This document shows positions 6,011-12,385 of a DNA stretch of 14,072 nt, piece after piece. Under the pieces are notes generated by a model that had not been told where the DNA came from, did no database searches, and saw nothing but the letters and a program-made list of their open reading frames with translations. Where the stretch lies: assembly GCA_017744755.1 (NCBI GenBank), contig JAGIAU010000030.1, positions 1-14,072 of the forward strand. The letters are read 5' to 3'. The stretch's first letter is position 1; each line of letters starts with the position of its first letter. A program made the translations under genes and the position numbers. This stretch comes from Microbacteriaceae bacterium. GTDB taxonomy: Bacteria; Actinomycetota; Actinomycetes; Actinomycetales; Microbacteriaceae.

Positions 6011-7060
6011 GTGATGGCGCCCTTCGACTCGCCTGCGGCTCGCTCAGGGAGCCAGTTCGACTCGCCTGCGGCTCGCTCAGGGAGCCGGTTGCTGGAGGAG
6101 GGCGCCGTCGTCGAGACCTCCGGGTCGACCGGCTCGCCGAAGCGGGTCGTGCTGTCGGGGGCGGCGTTCCGCGCGAGCGCCGCCGCGGCGACCGAGGCGC
6201 TCGGCGCCCCGGGCGACTGGGTGCTGACCCTGCCGACGGACTACGTCGCGGGGATGAACGTCCTCGCGCGCGCCGCCCACATGGGCACCGAGGTCGTCCG
6301 CGCGGTCGGGGGGCCGTCGTTCTCGGCGATGGGCTTCGCCGCCGTCGTGCTCGGCCGCGACCCCGGGGTTCCGCTGTACACGAGCCTCGTCCCGATCCAG
6401 CTGCAACGGCTGCTGGACTCGGTGCCGGGGCTCGATGCGCTCCGGACGTTCTCCCGCATCCTGCTCGGCGGTCAGGCGCCGGATCCGGCGCTGCTGCGCC
6501 GCGCCCGTCAGGAGGGCCTCCCGGTCACGATCACCTACGGCGCGAGCGAGACGTGCGGCGGCGTGATCTGGGACGGCCGGCCGATCGGCGACGCCGCGTA
6601 CCGGCTGATCGACGGCGTCGTGCACCTCGGCGGGCCGACGCTCGCGGACGGCTACGAGGGGGACGCGGAACGCACCGCCGAGGCGTTCCCGGTGATCGAC
6701 GGCGTCCGCTGGCACCGCACCCGGGACTTCGGCGAGGAGCGCAGCGGGCGCCTGTTCGTCCTCGGCCGTCTCGACGACGTGATCGTGAGCGGCGGCCTGA
6801 AGGTGTCCCTCACGGAGGTCGAGTTCGCGGCGCGGTCCTTCGGGCTGGTCGACGCCGTCGCCGTCGCCGTGGAGCGGCAGGGCTGGGGCCAGGCGCCCGC
6901 CGTCGTCGCCACGGGCGCCGCGGATCTGGACGCGCTGCGCGAGCACGTCGAGGCGAATCTCGGCCCGGCGGCCCGGCCGGTCGCCTTCCGCCGCGTGGAG
7001 CGCATGCCGCTGCTCGCCTCGGGGAAGCCGGACCGGGCGGCGATCCGAGCCCTCTTCTGA
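6011..7060 (+). CDS. menE: MenE, o-succinylbenzoate-CoA ligase, N-terminus made of repeats
   Basis: MenE activates o-succinylbenzoate with ATP and CoA, supplying the MenB substrate; ANL superfamily. 349 residues, somewhat short. Motifs: P-loop-like ETSGSTGSPKR (35-45), YGASET (176-181), the hinge region GRLDDVIVSGGLKVS (252-266), and catalytic Lys339 in ASGKPDR. The usual TGD motif reads TRD (237-239), so its glycine is replaced while the Asp remains. Residues 4-26 are two copies of an 11-residue unit (PFDSPAARSGS, QFDSPAARSGS) encoded by tandem repeats, replacing the family's less conserved N-terminal segment; authentic sequence begins around residue 27. Start is GTG 6011 or the next codon, ATG 6014; neither has a good Shine-Dalgarno. 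Starting 7 bases after menB suggests coupled translation. Confidence 0.93.
   Translation: MMAPFDSPAARSGSQFDSPAARSGSRLLEEGAVVETSGSTGSPKRVVLSGAAFRASAAAATEALGAPGDWVLTLPTDYVAGMNVLARAAHMGTEVVRAVGGPSFSAMGFAAVVLGRDPGVPLYTSLVPIQLQRLLDSVPGLDALRTFSRILLGGQAPDPALLRRARQEGLPVTITYGASETCGGVIWDGRPIGDAAYRLIDGVVHLGGPTLADGYEGDAERTAEAFPVIDGVRWHRTRDFGEERSGRLFVLGRLDDVIVSGGLKVSLTEVEFAARSFGLVDAVAVAVERQGWGQAPAVVATGAADLDALREHVEANLGPAARPVAFRRVERMPLLASGKPDRAAIRALF
6020..6086. repeat. two tandem half elements at the 5' end of menE
   Basis: Direct repeats 6020-6053 and 6056-6086 share TTCGACTCGCCTGCGGCTCG and continue identically to CTCAGGGAGCC, with a period of 33 bases (11 codons). The second lacks the leading CCC. Unlike menC and menD, the two units have the same orientation. 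Confidence 0.94.
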
Positions 7061-7107
7061 GCCGTCGCGAGAGGGCAGGCACAGCCGGTTCATAGGCGCC
7101 CGCTCGC

Positions 7108-7113
7108 TAGGAT
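7108..7113 (+). promoter_or_regulatory. -10 box (TAGGAT) for leaderless menA
   Basis: TAGGAT ends 8 bases before the GTG at 7122. The 61-base gap after menE holds no obvious hairpin or Shine-Dalgarno, so menA probably has its own start in addition to any read-through from menBE. Confidence 0.55.
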
Positions 7114-7121
7114 CGTGGCTC

Positions 7122-8093
7122 GTGGCCAGCAAGTCTGCGACGAAGAGGACCTCGGGACGCCCCGGCGGGAAGCGGAAGGGCGCGCCCGCTCCGGTGCGCA
7201 AGGCCGGGCCCGGCGACTGGATCCGTGCCGCGCGCATCCCGACGCTGCCGCTCAGCGTCGCCCCGGTCGTGCTCGGCACGGCGGTCGCGTACGTGCTGCA
7301 CGACGCCGACGTCGACGGGCCCGGCTGGCACTGGTGGCGGGCCGCGGCGTGTCTCCTCGTCGCCGTCGCGCTGCAGATCGGCGTCAACTTCGCGAACGAC
7401 TACTCCGACGGCATCCGCGGCACCGACGCCGTCCGCTCCGGCCCGCGCCGGCTGACCGCGTCCGGCGCCGCGAAGCCGCGGACCGTGCTCGCCGTCGCGC
7501 TCGTGTTCTTCGCCATCGCGGCCGCCGCGGGGCTCGTCATCACGTGGCGGACGGGCCACTGGTGGTTCATCGCGGTCGGCGCCGCGTGCATCGTCGCGGC
7601 GTGGTTCTACACGGGCGGCAGACGGCCGTACGGCTACTACGCGCTCGGCGAGGTCGCCGTCTTCGTGTTCTTCGGACTCGTCGCGACGCTCGGGACGCAG
7701 TTCGCGCTCGCCGGGCAGGTGACGGGCGACGGCTGGTTCGTCGCGGTCGCCGCGGGCGCGTTCGCCACCGCGACGATCCTCGTCGCGAACACGCGGGATC
7801 TCGTGAACGACGCCCGGGTCGGCAAGCGGACGCTCTCCGTCCTCATCGGCGACCGCGCCTCGCGGATCGTGTACGTCGTGCTGCTCGCGGTGCCGTATGC
7901 CGTCGCCGGCATGTTCGGCGCGTTCTACGCCGATCACGCCTGGTACGCGTTCTTCACGCTGCTCGTCACGGCGCCGGCCGCGATCATCGCCCTGACGGCG
8001 CGCACGCCGAAGGAGCTCGTGACCGTGCTCAAGCTCACCGCGCTCGCGGCGCTCGGCTACGCCCTGCTGCTCGGCTGGGCGATCGCGTTCTAG
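7122..8093 (+). CDS. menA: MenA, 1,4-dihydroxy-2-naphthoate polyprenyltransferase
   Basis: MenA attaches the polyprenyl chain to DHNA to give demethylmenaquinone; an integral membrane enzyme of the UbiA family. 323 residues with an extended basic N-terminus (K/R/G-rich, 1-32) before the first membrane segment. Both Asp-rich prenyl-diphosphate/Mg sites are present: NFANDYSDGIRGTD (89-102) and NTRDLVNDARVGKRT (223-237). About eight to nine hydrophobic segments are visible. GTG at 7122 is supported by TAGGAT 8 bases upstream; a later start near residue 32 is possible but has no signal. The TAG stop overlaps the stop of the convergent DUF4229 gene in a shared CTAG. Unlike menB, menC, menD and menE, it carries no internal palindromic repeat. 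Confidence 0.96.
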   Translation: MASKSATKRTSGRPGGKRKGAPAPVRKAGPGDWIRAARIPTLPLSVAPVVLGTAVAYVLHDADVDGPGWHWWRAAACLLVAVALQIGVNFANDYSDGIRGTDAVRSGPRRLTASGAAKPRTVLAVALVFFAIAAAAGLVITWRTGHWWFIAVGAACIVAAWFYTGGRRPYGYYALGEVAVFVFFGLVATLGTQFALAGQVTGDGWFVAVAAGAFATATILVANTRDLVNDARVGKRTLSVLIGDRASRIVYVVLLAVPYAVAGMFGAFYADHAWYAFFTLLVTAPAAIIALTARTPKELVTVLKLTALAALGYALLLGWAIAF

Positions 8094-8350
8094 GAGAGCT
8101 CGCGGTCCTCGGCGTCGGCGTCGGGGTCCTCGGACATGCCGGCCTTCCGGGCGGCGGCCCGCTCCGCGAGGTCGGCGGTCACGCGCTCGCGCAGCCGGCC
8201 GAGGAAGATGTACGAGAGGCTCAGCGCGACGAGCGCGGCGCAGATGGCGGCGAGCCACCAGAGGTTCTGCGGGAGCAGCCAGTACAGCAGCGCGAACGCT
8301 CCCGCGAACAGCCCGATCCGGAGCAGCGAGTAGACGACCCAGGCGCGCAC
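8090..8350 (-). CDS. DUF4229 family small membrane protein
   Basis: 86 residues. Two hydrophobic segments (about 5-25 and 30-50, the second containing LWWLAAICAALVALSLSYIF) are followed by FLGRLRERVTADLAERAA and a charged acidic tail (SEDPDADAEDRELS). This matches the small DUF4229 proteins often found in actinobacterial men clusters; function unknown. The GTG at 8350 is chosen because TACGCT lies 6 bases upstream on the minus strand and the hydrophobic segment begins right after it. It is convergent with menA, sharing the CTAG stop, and divergent from the PLDc_N gene with 57 bases between start codons. A role in organising menaquinone synthesis in the membrane is inference from position only. 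Confidence 0.85.
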   Translation of the reverse strand: MRAWVVYSLLRIGLFAGAFALLYWLLPQNLWWLAAICAALVALSLSYIFLGRLRERVTADLAERAAARKAGMSEDPDADAEDRELS

Positions 8351-8356
8351 CGGGCC

Positions 8357-8362
8357 AGCGTA
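8357..8362 (-). promoter_or_regulatory. -10 box (TACGCT) for leaderless DUF4229 gene
   Basis: Read on the minus strand, TACGCT ends 6 bases before the GTG at 8350. It is the same hexamer as at ccsB and menB. Confidence 0.58.
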
Positions 8363-8394
8363 GTGGTCCCATGCTGGGCCCCAGCCGTGCCGCC

Positions 8395-8400
8395 TAGACT
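8395..8400 (+). promoter_or_regulatory. -10 box (TAGACT) for the leaderless PLDc_N gene
   Basis: TAGACT ends 7 bases before the ATG at 8408. It would also drive menD, which overlaps the downstream end of this gene. It is divergent from the DUF4229 promoter. Confidence 0.6.
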
Positions 8401-8407
8401 CGTCGGC

Positions 8408-8797
8408 ATGATCCGGCTGGTCATCCCGCTCGTGCTGACGGCGGTCGCGGTGTTCACGATCGTCGACATCGTCATGATCGCGCAGGACCGGGTCAAGCAC
8501 CTCCCGAAGTGGGCGTGGGTGCTGCTGGCGATCTTCACCTCGGTCCTCGGCGCGATCCTCTGGTGGACGATCGGTCGCGAGCGGCGCGTCCGCTCCGGCG
8601 GATCGGGCGGCTCCTTCGGCCCGCCGCAACGGGCGCGCCCGGTGGTCGGTCCCGAGGACGACCCCTCGTTCATCGACAACATCGAGCAGCGCCGCCGGAA
8701 CCGCGAGCAGGAGGAGCGCATCCGCGATCTGGAGCGCCAGCTCCGCGACCTCGACGACGAGCCGAAGCAGCCGAAGCCAGAGAAGCCCGAGCAGTGA
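8408..8797 (+). CDS. PLDc_N-type (phospholipase D-nuclease N-terminal domain) membrane protein
   Basis: 129 residues. Two hydrophobic segments (about 3-24 and 37-55) surround the QDRVKHLPKWAWVLL stretch, the layout of the PLDc_N domain found alone in many actinobacteria. There is no HKD phospholipase motif, so it is not an enzyme of that type. The C-terminal half is polar; residues about 90-118 (IEQRRRNREQEERIRDLERQ and on) are strongly predicted coiled coil by eye, followed by a K/P/E-rich tail. It may be a small membrane anchor or scaffold. Its TGA overlaps the menD GTG (GTGA), so the two are translationally coupled, consistent with a role alongside menaquinone synthesis; that role is inference. 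Start ATG 8408 is supported by TAGACT. Confidence 0.84.
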   Translation: MIRLVIPLVLTAVAVFTIVDIVMIAQDRVKHLPKWAWVLLAIFTSVLGAILWWTIGRERRVRSGGSGGSFGPPQRARPVVGPEDDPSFIDNIEQRRRNREQEERIRDLERQLRDLDDEPKQPKPEKPEQ

Positions 8798-10506
8798 GCC
8801 CCGCGGCGGCGCCGTCGACCGAGTTCGCCGCGGCGCTGCTGAGCGCGTTCGCGCGCGCCGGCGTCCGCGACGTCGTCGTCGCGCCGGGCTCGCGCTCGCA
8901 GGCGCTCGCCCTCGCCGCCGCCGGGCTCGACCGGGTCGGCGCGATCCGCCTGCGCGTCCGGATCGACGAGCGCTCGGCGGCGTTCCTCGCCCTCGGCCTC
9001 GCCCGCGAGTCGGGCGCGCCTGCGATCGTCATCACGACGAGCGGCACCGCCGTCGCGAACCTGCACCCGGCCGTCCTCGAGGCGCATCACGCGGGTGTCC
9101 CGCTCATCGTCCTGTCGGCCGACCGGCCCGAGGAGTTGCGCGGCGTCGGCGCGAACCAGACGACGACGCATGCCGGCATGTTCGGCGAGGCCGCGCGGCG
9201 GACCTGGGACGTCGGCGCGCCGACGGGTGAGCCGGGGGAGGCGGAGGCGGCCGCCGGGATCGCGGAGGAGGTCGCAGCCTTCGCGATGCGCGCGCTCGGC
9301 CCCGTGCACCTCAACGTCGCGTTCACGGAGCCCCTGGCCGGGCCGTGGGAGCCGCCGGTCGGCGCCCTTCGACTCGGCCCTGCGGACCTCGCTCAGGGAT
9401 CCAGTGGGTCCCTGAGCGAGCGGAGCGAGTCGAAGGGCCTCCGGCTCACCCCCGGCCCGCGGACCGTCGTCATCGCCGGCGCCGGCGCGGGCCCGCGAGC
9501 CGAGGAGGTCGCGCGGGAGCTCGGCGCCGTGCTCTTCGCGGAGGTCGTGAGCGGCGCGCACTTCGGGCCGAACCTCGTCGTGCCCTACCGCGAGGTCATC
9601 CGCGACGAGGGCTTCCTCGGCGCCGTCGAGCGCATCGTCGTGTTCGGCCGGCCCACGCTGTCCCGTGAGGTGCCGTGGCTCGTGGAGCGCGGCGGGGCCG
9701 AGACGATCGTGGTGCGCTCCCCGGGCGCCGACGACTGGAATCCCGGCCGCAGCGCGGGCGCGTTCGCCGACGCGGTCGTCGTGGACGGCGACCCCGACCG
9801 AGCCGCGGAACGCGCCTGGGTCGGGCCGTGGGTCGCCGCCTCGCGTCGATGGCTCGACGACACGGAGGACGTGGCGCCGGAGGTGTTCGCGGGCGCGCGG
9901 GAGAAGGCGCGCCACGAGCTCGGCGCCGTGCGGCAGCCGGTGACCCGCCGCGCGCTCGTCGAGGCGGTGTGGCGCGCGAGCTGGCCGCAGGACCGGCTCG
10001 TCGTCGCGTCGTCGCGGCTCGTGCGGGTGCTCGACCGGCACGCGGTCGGGAAGGCGATCCCGGTGCACGCGAACCGCGGGCTCGCGGGGATCGACGGACT
10101 CGTGTCGACGGCGGTCGGGGTGGCGCTCGGGAGCCAGTACGGGGACCCGTCGACTCCTGCCGGCCGCTCCGGCGGTCGGGCGGGGACGACGCGGCTGCTG
10201 ACGGGGGACCTCGCGTTCCTGCACGACGTCGGCGGACTCGCCTTCGGCGTGGGCGAGGCGCGCCCCCGCGTCATGGTCGTCGTCGGGAACGACGGCGGCG
10301 GCACCATCTTCGACGACCTCGAGGTCGCGTCGCTCGCCGGCCCGGACTTCGACCGCGTCATGCTCACGCCGCAGACCGCGTCGATCGAGGGTCTCGCCCG
10401 CGCCTACGGCTGGGAGCACCGCCGCGTCGAGACCCGCGGCGAGCTGGACCCGGCGCTCGGCTCCTGCACCGGCCCGACCGTCGTCGAGGTCCCCCTGCCC
10501 CGCTGA
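8794..10506 (+). CDS. menD: MenD, SEPHCHC synthase, carrying a palindromic insert
   Basis: MenD joins isochorismate and 2-oxoglutarate with ThDP and Mg to make SEPHCHC, the first committed step. 570 residues. Seen: PSTEFAAALLSAF at the N-terminus, APGSRSQALA (30-39), RIDERSAAF with catalytic-type Glu59, TTSGTAVANLHPAVLEA, RGVGANQTT, and the C-terminal ThDP/Mg motif starting TGDLAFLHD and ending VVGNDGGGTIF. Residues 191-215 (ALRLGPADLAQGS, then SGSLSERSESKG) are encoded by a full palindromic repeat and fall in the linker between the N-terminal PYR domain and the middle domain. A second odd stretch (about 452-462, PSTPAGRSGGR) precedes TGDLAFLHD and may be a decayed copy. The GTG start overlaps the previous stop, with no clear Shine-Dalgarno. 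menF is not adjacent. Confidence 0.95.
   Translation: MSPAAAPSTEFAAALLSAFARAGVRDVVVAPGSRSQALALAAAGLDRVGAIRLRVRIDERSAAFLALGLARESGAPAIVITTSGTAVANLHPAVLEAHHAGVPLIVLSADRPEELRGVGANQTTTHAGMFGEAARRTWDVGAPTGEPGEAEAAAGIAEEVAAFAMRALGPVHLNVAFTEPLAGPWEPPVGALRLGPADLAQGSSGSLSERSESKGLRLTPGPRTVVIAGAGAGPRAEEVARELGAVLFAEVVSGAHFGPNLVVPYREVIRDEGFLGAVERIVVFGRPTLSREVPWLVERGGAETIVVRSPGADDWNPGRSAGAFADAVVVDGDPDRAAERAWVGPWVAASRRWLDDTEDVAPEVFAGAREKARHELGAVRQPVTRRALVEAVWRASWPQDRLVVASSRLVRVLDRHAVGKAIPVHANRGLAGIDGLVSTAVGVALGSQYGDPSTPAGRSGGRAGTTRLLTGDLAFLHDVGGLAFGVGEARPRVMVVVGNDGGGTIFDDLEVASLAGPDFDRVMLTPQTASIEGLARAYGWEHRRVETRGELDPALGSCTGPTVVEVPLPR
9364..9438. repeat. full-length palindromic element inside menD
   Basis: Inverted arms 9364-9402 (39 bases) and 9406-9438 (33 bases) around AGT. 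The second arm is canonical (CCCTGAGCGAGCGGAGCGAG, then TCGAAGGG) and is read as SLSERSESKG, the same frame as in menC. The first arm has an enlarged centre (GCCCTGCGGAC, 4-6 bases longer than other arms) and is read in a different frame, as ALRLGPADLAQGS. The whole element still keeps menD in frame. Confidence 0.94.
10146..10177. repeat. possible decayed half element inside menD
   Basis: CCCGTCGACTCCTGCCGGCC, continuing CGCTCCGGCGGTC, resembles a half unit (CCC.TCGACTC..TGC.GGC.CGCTC) and encodes PSTPAGRSGG, similar to PFDSPAARSGS. It lies in a Gly/Ser-rich stretch just before the ThDP motif, where I expect other MenD proteins to be shorter. The match is imperfect and could be chance. Confidence 0.4.
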
Positions 10507-10542
10507 GCGCGTTCTCTCCCCCGCTCCCTCCCCGACCTGCCC

Positions 10543-10601
10543 GCGAGTGTGCACATGGCGCCCAGCGCGCCGGGCCGGCGGGGCGCCGAGTGCACGCTCG
10601 T
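10543..10601. repeat. 59-bp palindromic repeat, copy B
   Basis: GCGAGTGTGCA (10543-10553) pairs with TGCACGCTCGT at the right end with two mismatches. An inner inverted repeat, GGCGCCC and GGGCGCC, extends the hairpin. Same length as copies A and C. It starts 36 bases after the menD stop. Confidence 0.85.
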
Positions 10602-10626
10602 GGATCGGGGCCACGGGAACTCCGCG

Positions 10627-10685
10627 GCGAGTGTGCACTTGGTGCCCCAGGCGCGCGCCGCGAGGGGCGCGAACTGCACACTCGC
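10627..10685. repeat. 59-bp palindromic repeat, copy C
   Basis: GCGAGTGTGCA (10627-10637) and TGCACACTCGC (10675-10685) are an exact inverted repeat; the core GGTGCCCC ... GGGGCGC adds pairing. It is in direct orientation with copy B, 25 bases further on, and ends 20 bases before the PPK2 -10 box. Together B and C fill most of the 211-base gap between menD and PPK2. Confidence 0.88.
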
Positions 10686-10705
10686 GGAGGGCCGCGCCCG
10701 GGGGA

Positions 10706-10711
10706 TAGCGT
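10706..10711 (+). promoter_or_regulatory. -10 box (TAGCGT) for the leaderless PPK2 gene
   Basis: TAGCGT ends 6 bases before the ATG at 10718. The -35 position would fall at the edge of repeat copy C, so the repeat could influence this promoter. Confidence 0.55.
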
Positions 10712-10717
10712 GATCGG

Positions 10718-11536
10718 ATGAACGCACCGGCGCGGGTCGAGGCAGGCTTCCGGCTGAGCGAGGTCGACCCGGGCGGCACGCCCGGGATCGACAAGAGCGA
10801 CGCGGAGCGGGAGATGGCGGACTCCGCCGAGGCGTTCTCCGACCTCCAGGAGCGGCTCTTCGCCGAGTCGCGAGCGGGCGGGACGCGCGCCGTCCTGCTC
10901 GTGCTGCAGGGCATGGACACCGCCGGCAAGGGCGGCATCCTCCGGCACGTCGTCGGCCTCGCCGACCCGCAGGGCGTGCGGATCACGGCGTTCAAGGCGC
11001 CGACGGAGGAGGAGCGCGCGCACGACTTCCTGTGGCGGATCGAGCGCGCCCTGCCGGACCCCGGTCTCATCGGCGTCTTCGACCGCTCGCACTACGAGGA
11101 CGTGCTCATCGGCCGGGTGCGCGCGCTCGCGAGCCCCGCGGAGATCGAGCGGCGCTACGAGGCGATCCGCGAGTTCGAGGCGGGGCTCGCGGCGGGCGGC
11201 ACGCTCGTGCGGAAGGTCATGCTGCACCTCTCCCGCGACGAGCAGAAGGCGCGGCTGCAGGAGCGGCTCGACCGGCCCGACAAGCACTGGAAGTTCAACC
11301 CCGGCGACATCGACGAGCGCGAGCTGTGGGACGAGTACCAGGCGGCGTACCAGCTCGCGCTCGAGCGGACGTCGACCCCGGAGGCGCCGTGGTTCGTCGT
11401 GCCGGCGGACAAGAAGTGGTTCGCGCGGTGGGGCGTGCACCGGATCCTGCTCGACGCGCTCCGCGAGCTCGACCCGCAGTGGCCGCCGGCGGACTTCGAC
11501 GTGGACGAGCAGAAGGCCCGGCTCGCGGCGTCGTAG
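10718..11536 (+). CDS. PPK2-family polyphosphate:nucleotide phosphotransferase
   Basis: 272 residues, the size of a single-domain PPK2 enzyme, which moves phosphate between polyphosphate and nucleoside mono- or diphosphates in the cytosol. Seen: the N-terminal DPGGTPGIDK pattern (17-26); Walker A-like GMDTAGKGG (65-73), with Asp67 of the kind required for catalysis; the lid-region motif FKAPTEEERAHDFLWRIERA; Walker B-like FDRSHYEDVL (121-130); and DKHWKFNPGDIDER, typical of the family. The third Walker A glycine (GKGG) is GKDG in most relatives I know. The N-terminal pattern favours the polyphosphate:AMP/ADP (class III-like) subgroup, but substrate cannot be settled from sequence. ATG 10718 is supported by TAGCGT. 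It is convergent with the ABC operon, 37 bases between stops. No functional tie to menD is evident. Confidence 0.93.
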   Translation: MNAPARVEAGFRLSEVDPGGTPGIDKSDAEREMADSAEAFSDLQERLFAESRAGGTRAVLLVLQGMDTAGKGGILRHVVGLADPQGVRITAFKAPTEEERAHDFLWRIERALPDPGLIGVFDRSHYEDVLIGRVRALASPAEIERRYEAIREFEAGLAAGGTLVRKVMLHLSRDEQKARLQERLDRPDKHWKFNPGDIDERELWDEYQAAYQLALERTSTPEAPWFVVPADKKWFARWGVHRILLDALRELDPQWPPADFDVDEQKARLAAS

Positions 11537-11548
11537 GCGACGCGCGGG

Positions 11549-11572
11549 CCGGGCCCCCGGGAGAACGTTCTC
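11549..11572. terminator. possible bidirectional terminator between PPK2 and the ABC permease
   Basis: In the 37-base convergent gap, CCGGG/CCCGG (11549-11553, 11556-11560) is followed by the perfect 12-base palindrome GAGAACGTTCTC (11561-11572). Both could form short stems. No T-run is present on either strand, so terminator function is a guess from position. Confidence 0.3.
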
Positions 11573-11573
11573 G

Positions 11574-12385
11574 CTACGCCTTCCGCATGTACGCGCGGAC
11601 CGTGAGCGGCGCGAACACCGCGACGATCACGGCGGCGCCCGCGAGCGTCACCCAGAACTCGGTGCCGACGGTGCCGGCGTTCGCGAGCTCGCGCGTCGCC
11701 GTGACGAGGTGGGAGATCGGGTTCCACTCGGCGAAGACGCCGAGCCACTCGGGCAGCGTGTCGATCGGGACGTAGGCGTTCGAGAGGAACGTCAGCGGGA
11801 AGAGGATCATGAGCCCGATCCCCTGGACGGCGCCGGCCGTGCGCGCGAGCACGCCGAGGAGCGCCCACACCCACGACAGCGCCCAGGCGGTGAAGATGAC
11901 GAGCAGCGCCGCGAGCAGCAGCGCCCAGCCGCCCTCCGGGCGCCAGCCGACGATCCAGCCCATGAGGAACGTGAGCGCCGTCGCGATCGCGTAGCGGATC
12001 GAGTCGGTGAGCAGCGCGCCGGCGAGCGGCGCGATGCGGGCGATCGGCATGGTGCGGAACCGGTCGAACACGCCCTTCTCCATGTCCTCGCGCAGCGTCG
12101 TGCCGGTGACGATCGAGGTCGTCACGACGGTCTGCACGAGGATGCCGGGGATGAGCATCGGGAGGTACGCCTCGACGCCGCCGGCGATCGCGCCGCCGAA
12201 GATGAAGGCGAACATCGGCGTGAAGATGATGGGCTGCAGCACGACGTCGAACCACTGCTCGGGCGTGCGGCGCAGCCGCAGCAGGGCGCGGAACGCCATC
12301 GTGAGCGACTGCGAGACGGTCTCCCGGACGGAGACGTGCGTGCGGAGCTCCGTGGACTGGAGCTTGGCGGGGAGCGGGATGGCGG

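Noticed and set aside
6011..6100. menE as a 5'-truncated pseudogene
   Set aside because: All ANL catalytic motifs are intact, the frame is open from a start 7 bases after menB, and the odd N-terminus is explained by the in-frame repeats.
10543..10685. Tandem 59-bp repeats as a CRISPR array
   Set aside because: Only two units, palindromic over their whole length with variable cores and one 25-base gap; no cas genes.
8221..11070. 949-codon open frame on the minus strand
   Set aside because: Antisense to PLDc_N, menD and PPK2; composition is typical of GC-rich shadow frames.
11561..11572. GAGAACGTTCTC as a LexA/SOS operator
   Set aside because: GAAC and GTTC abut with no spacer, unlike known LexA boxes, and the site is between two convergent gene ends, not at a promoter.
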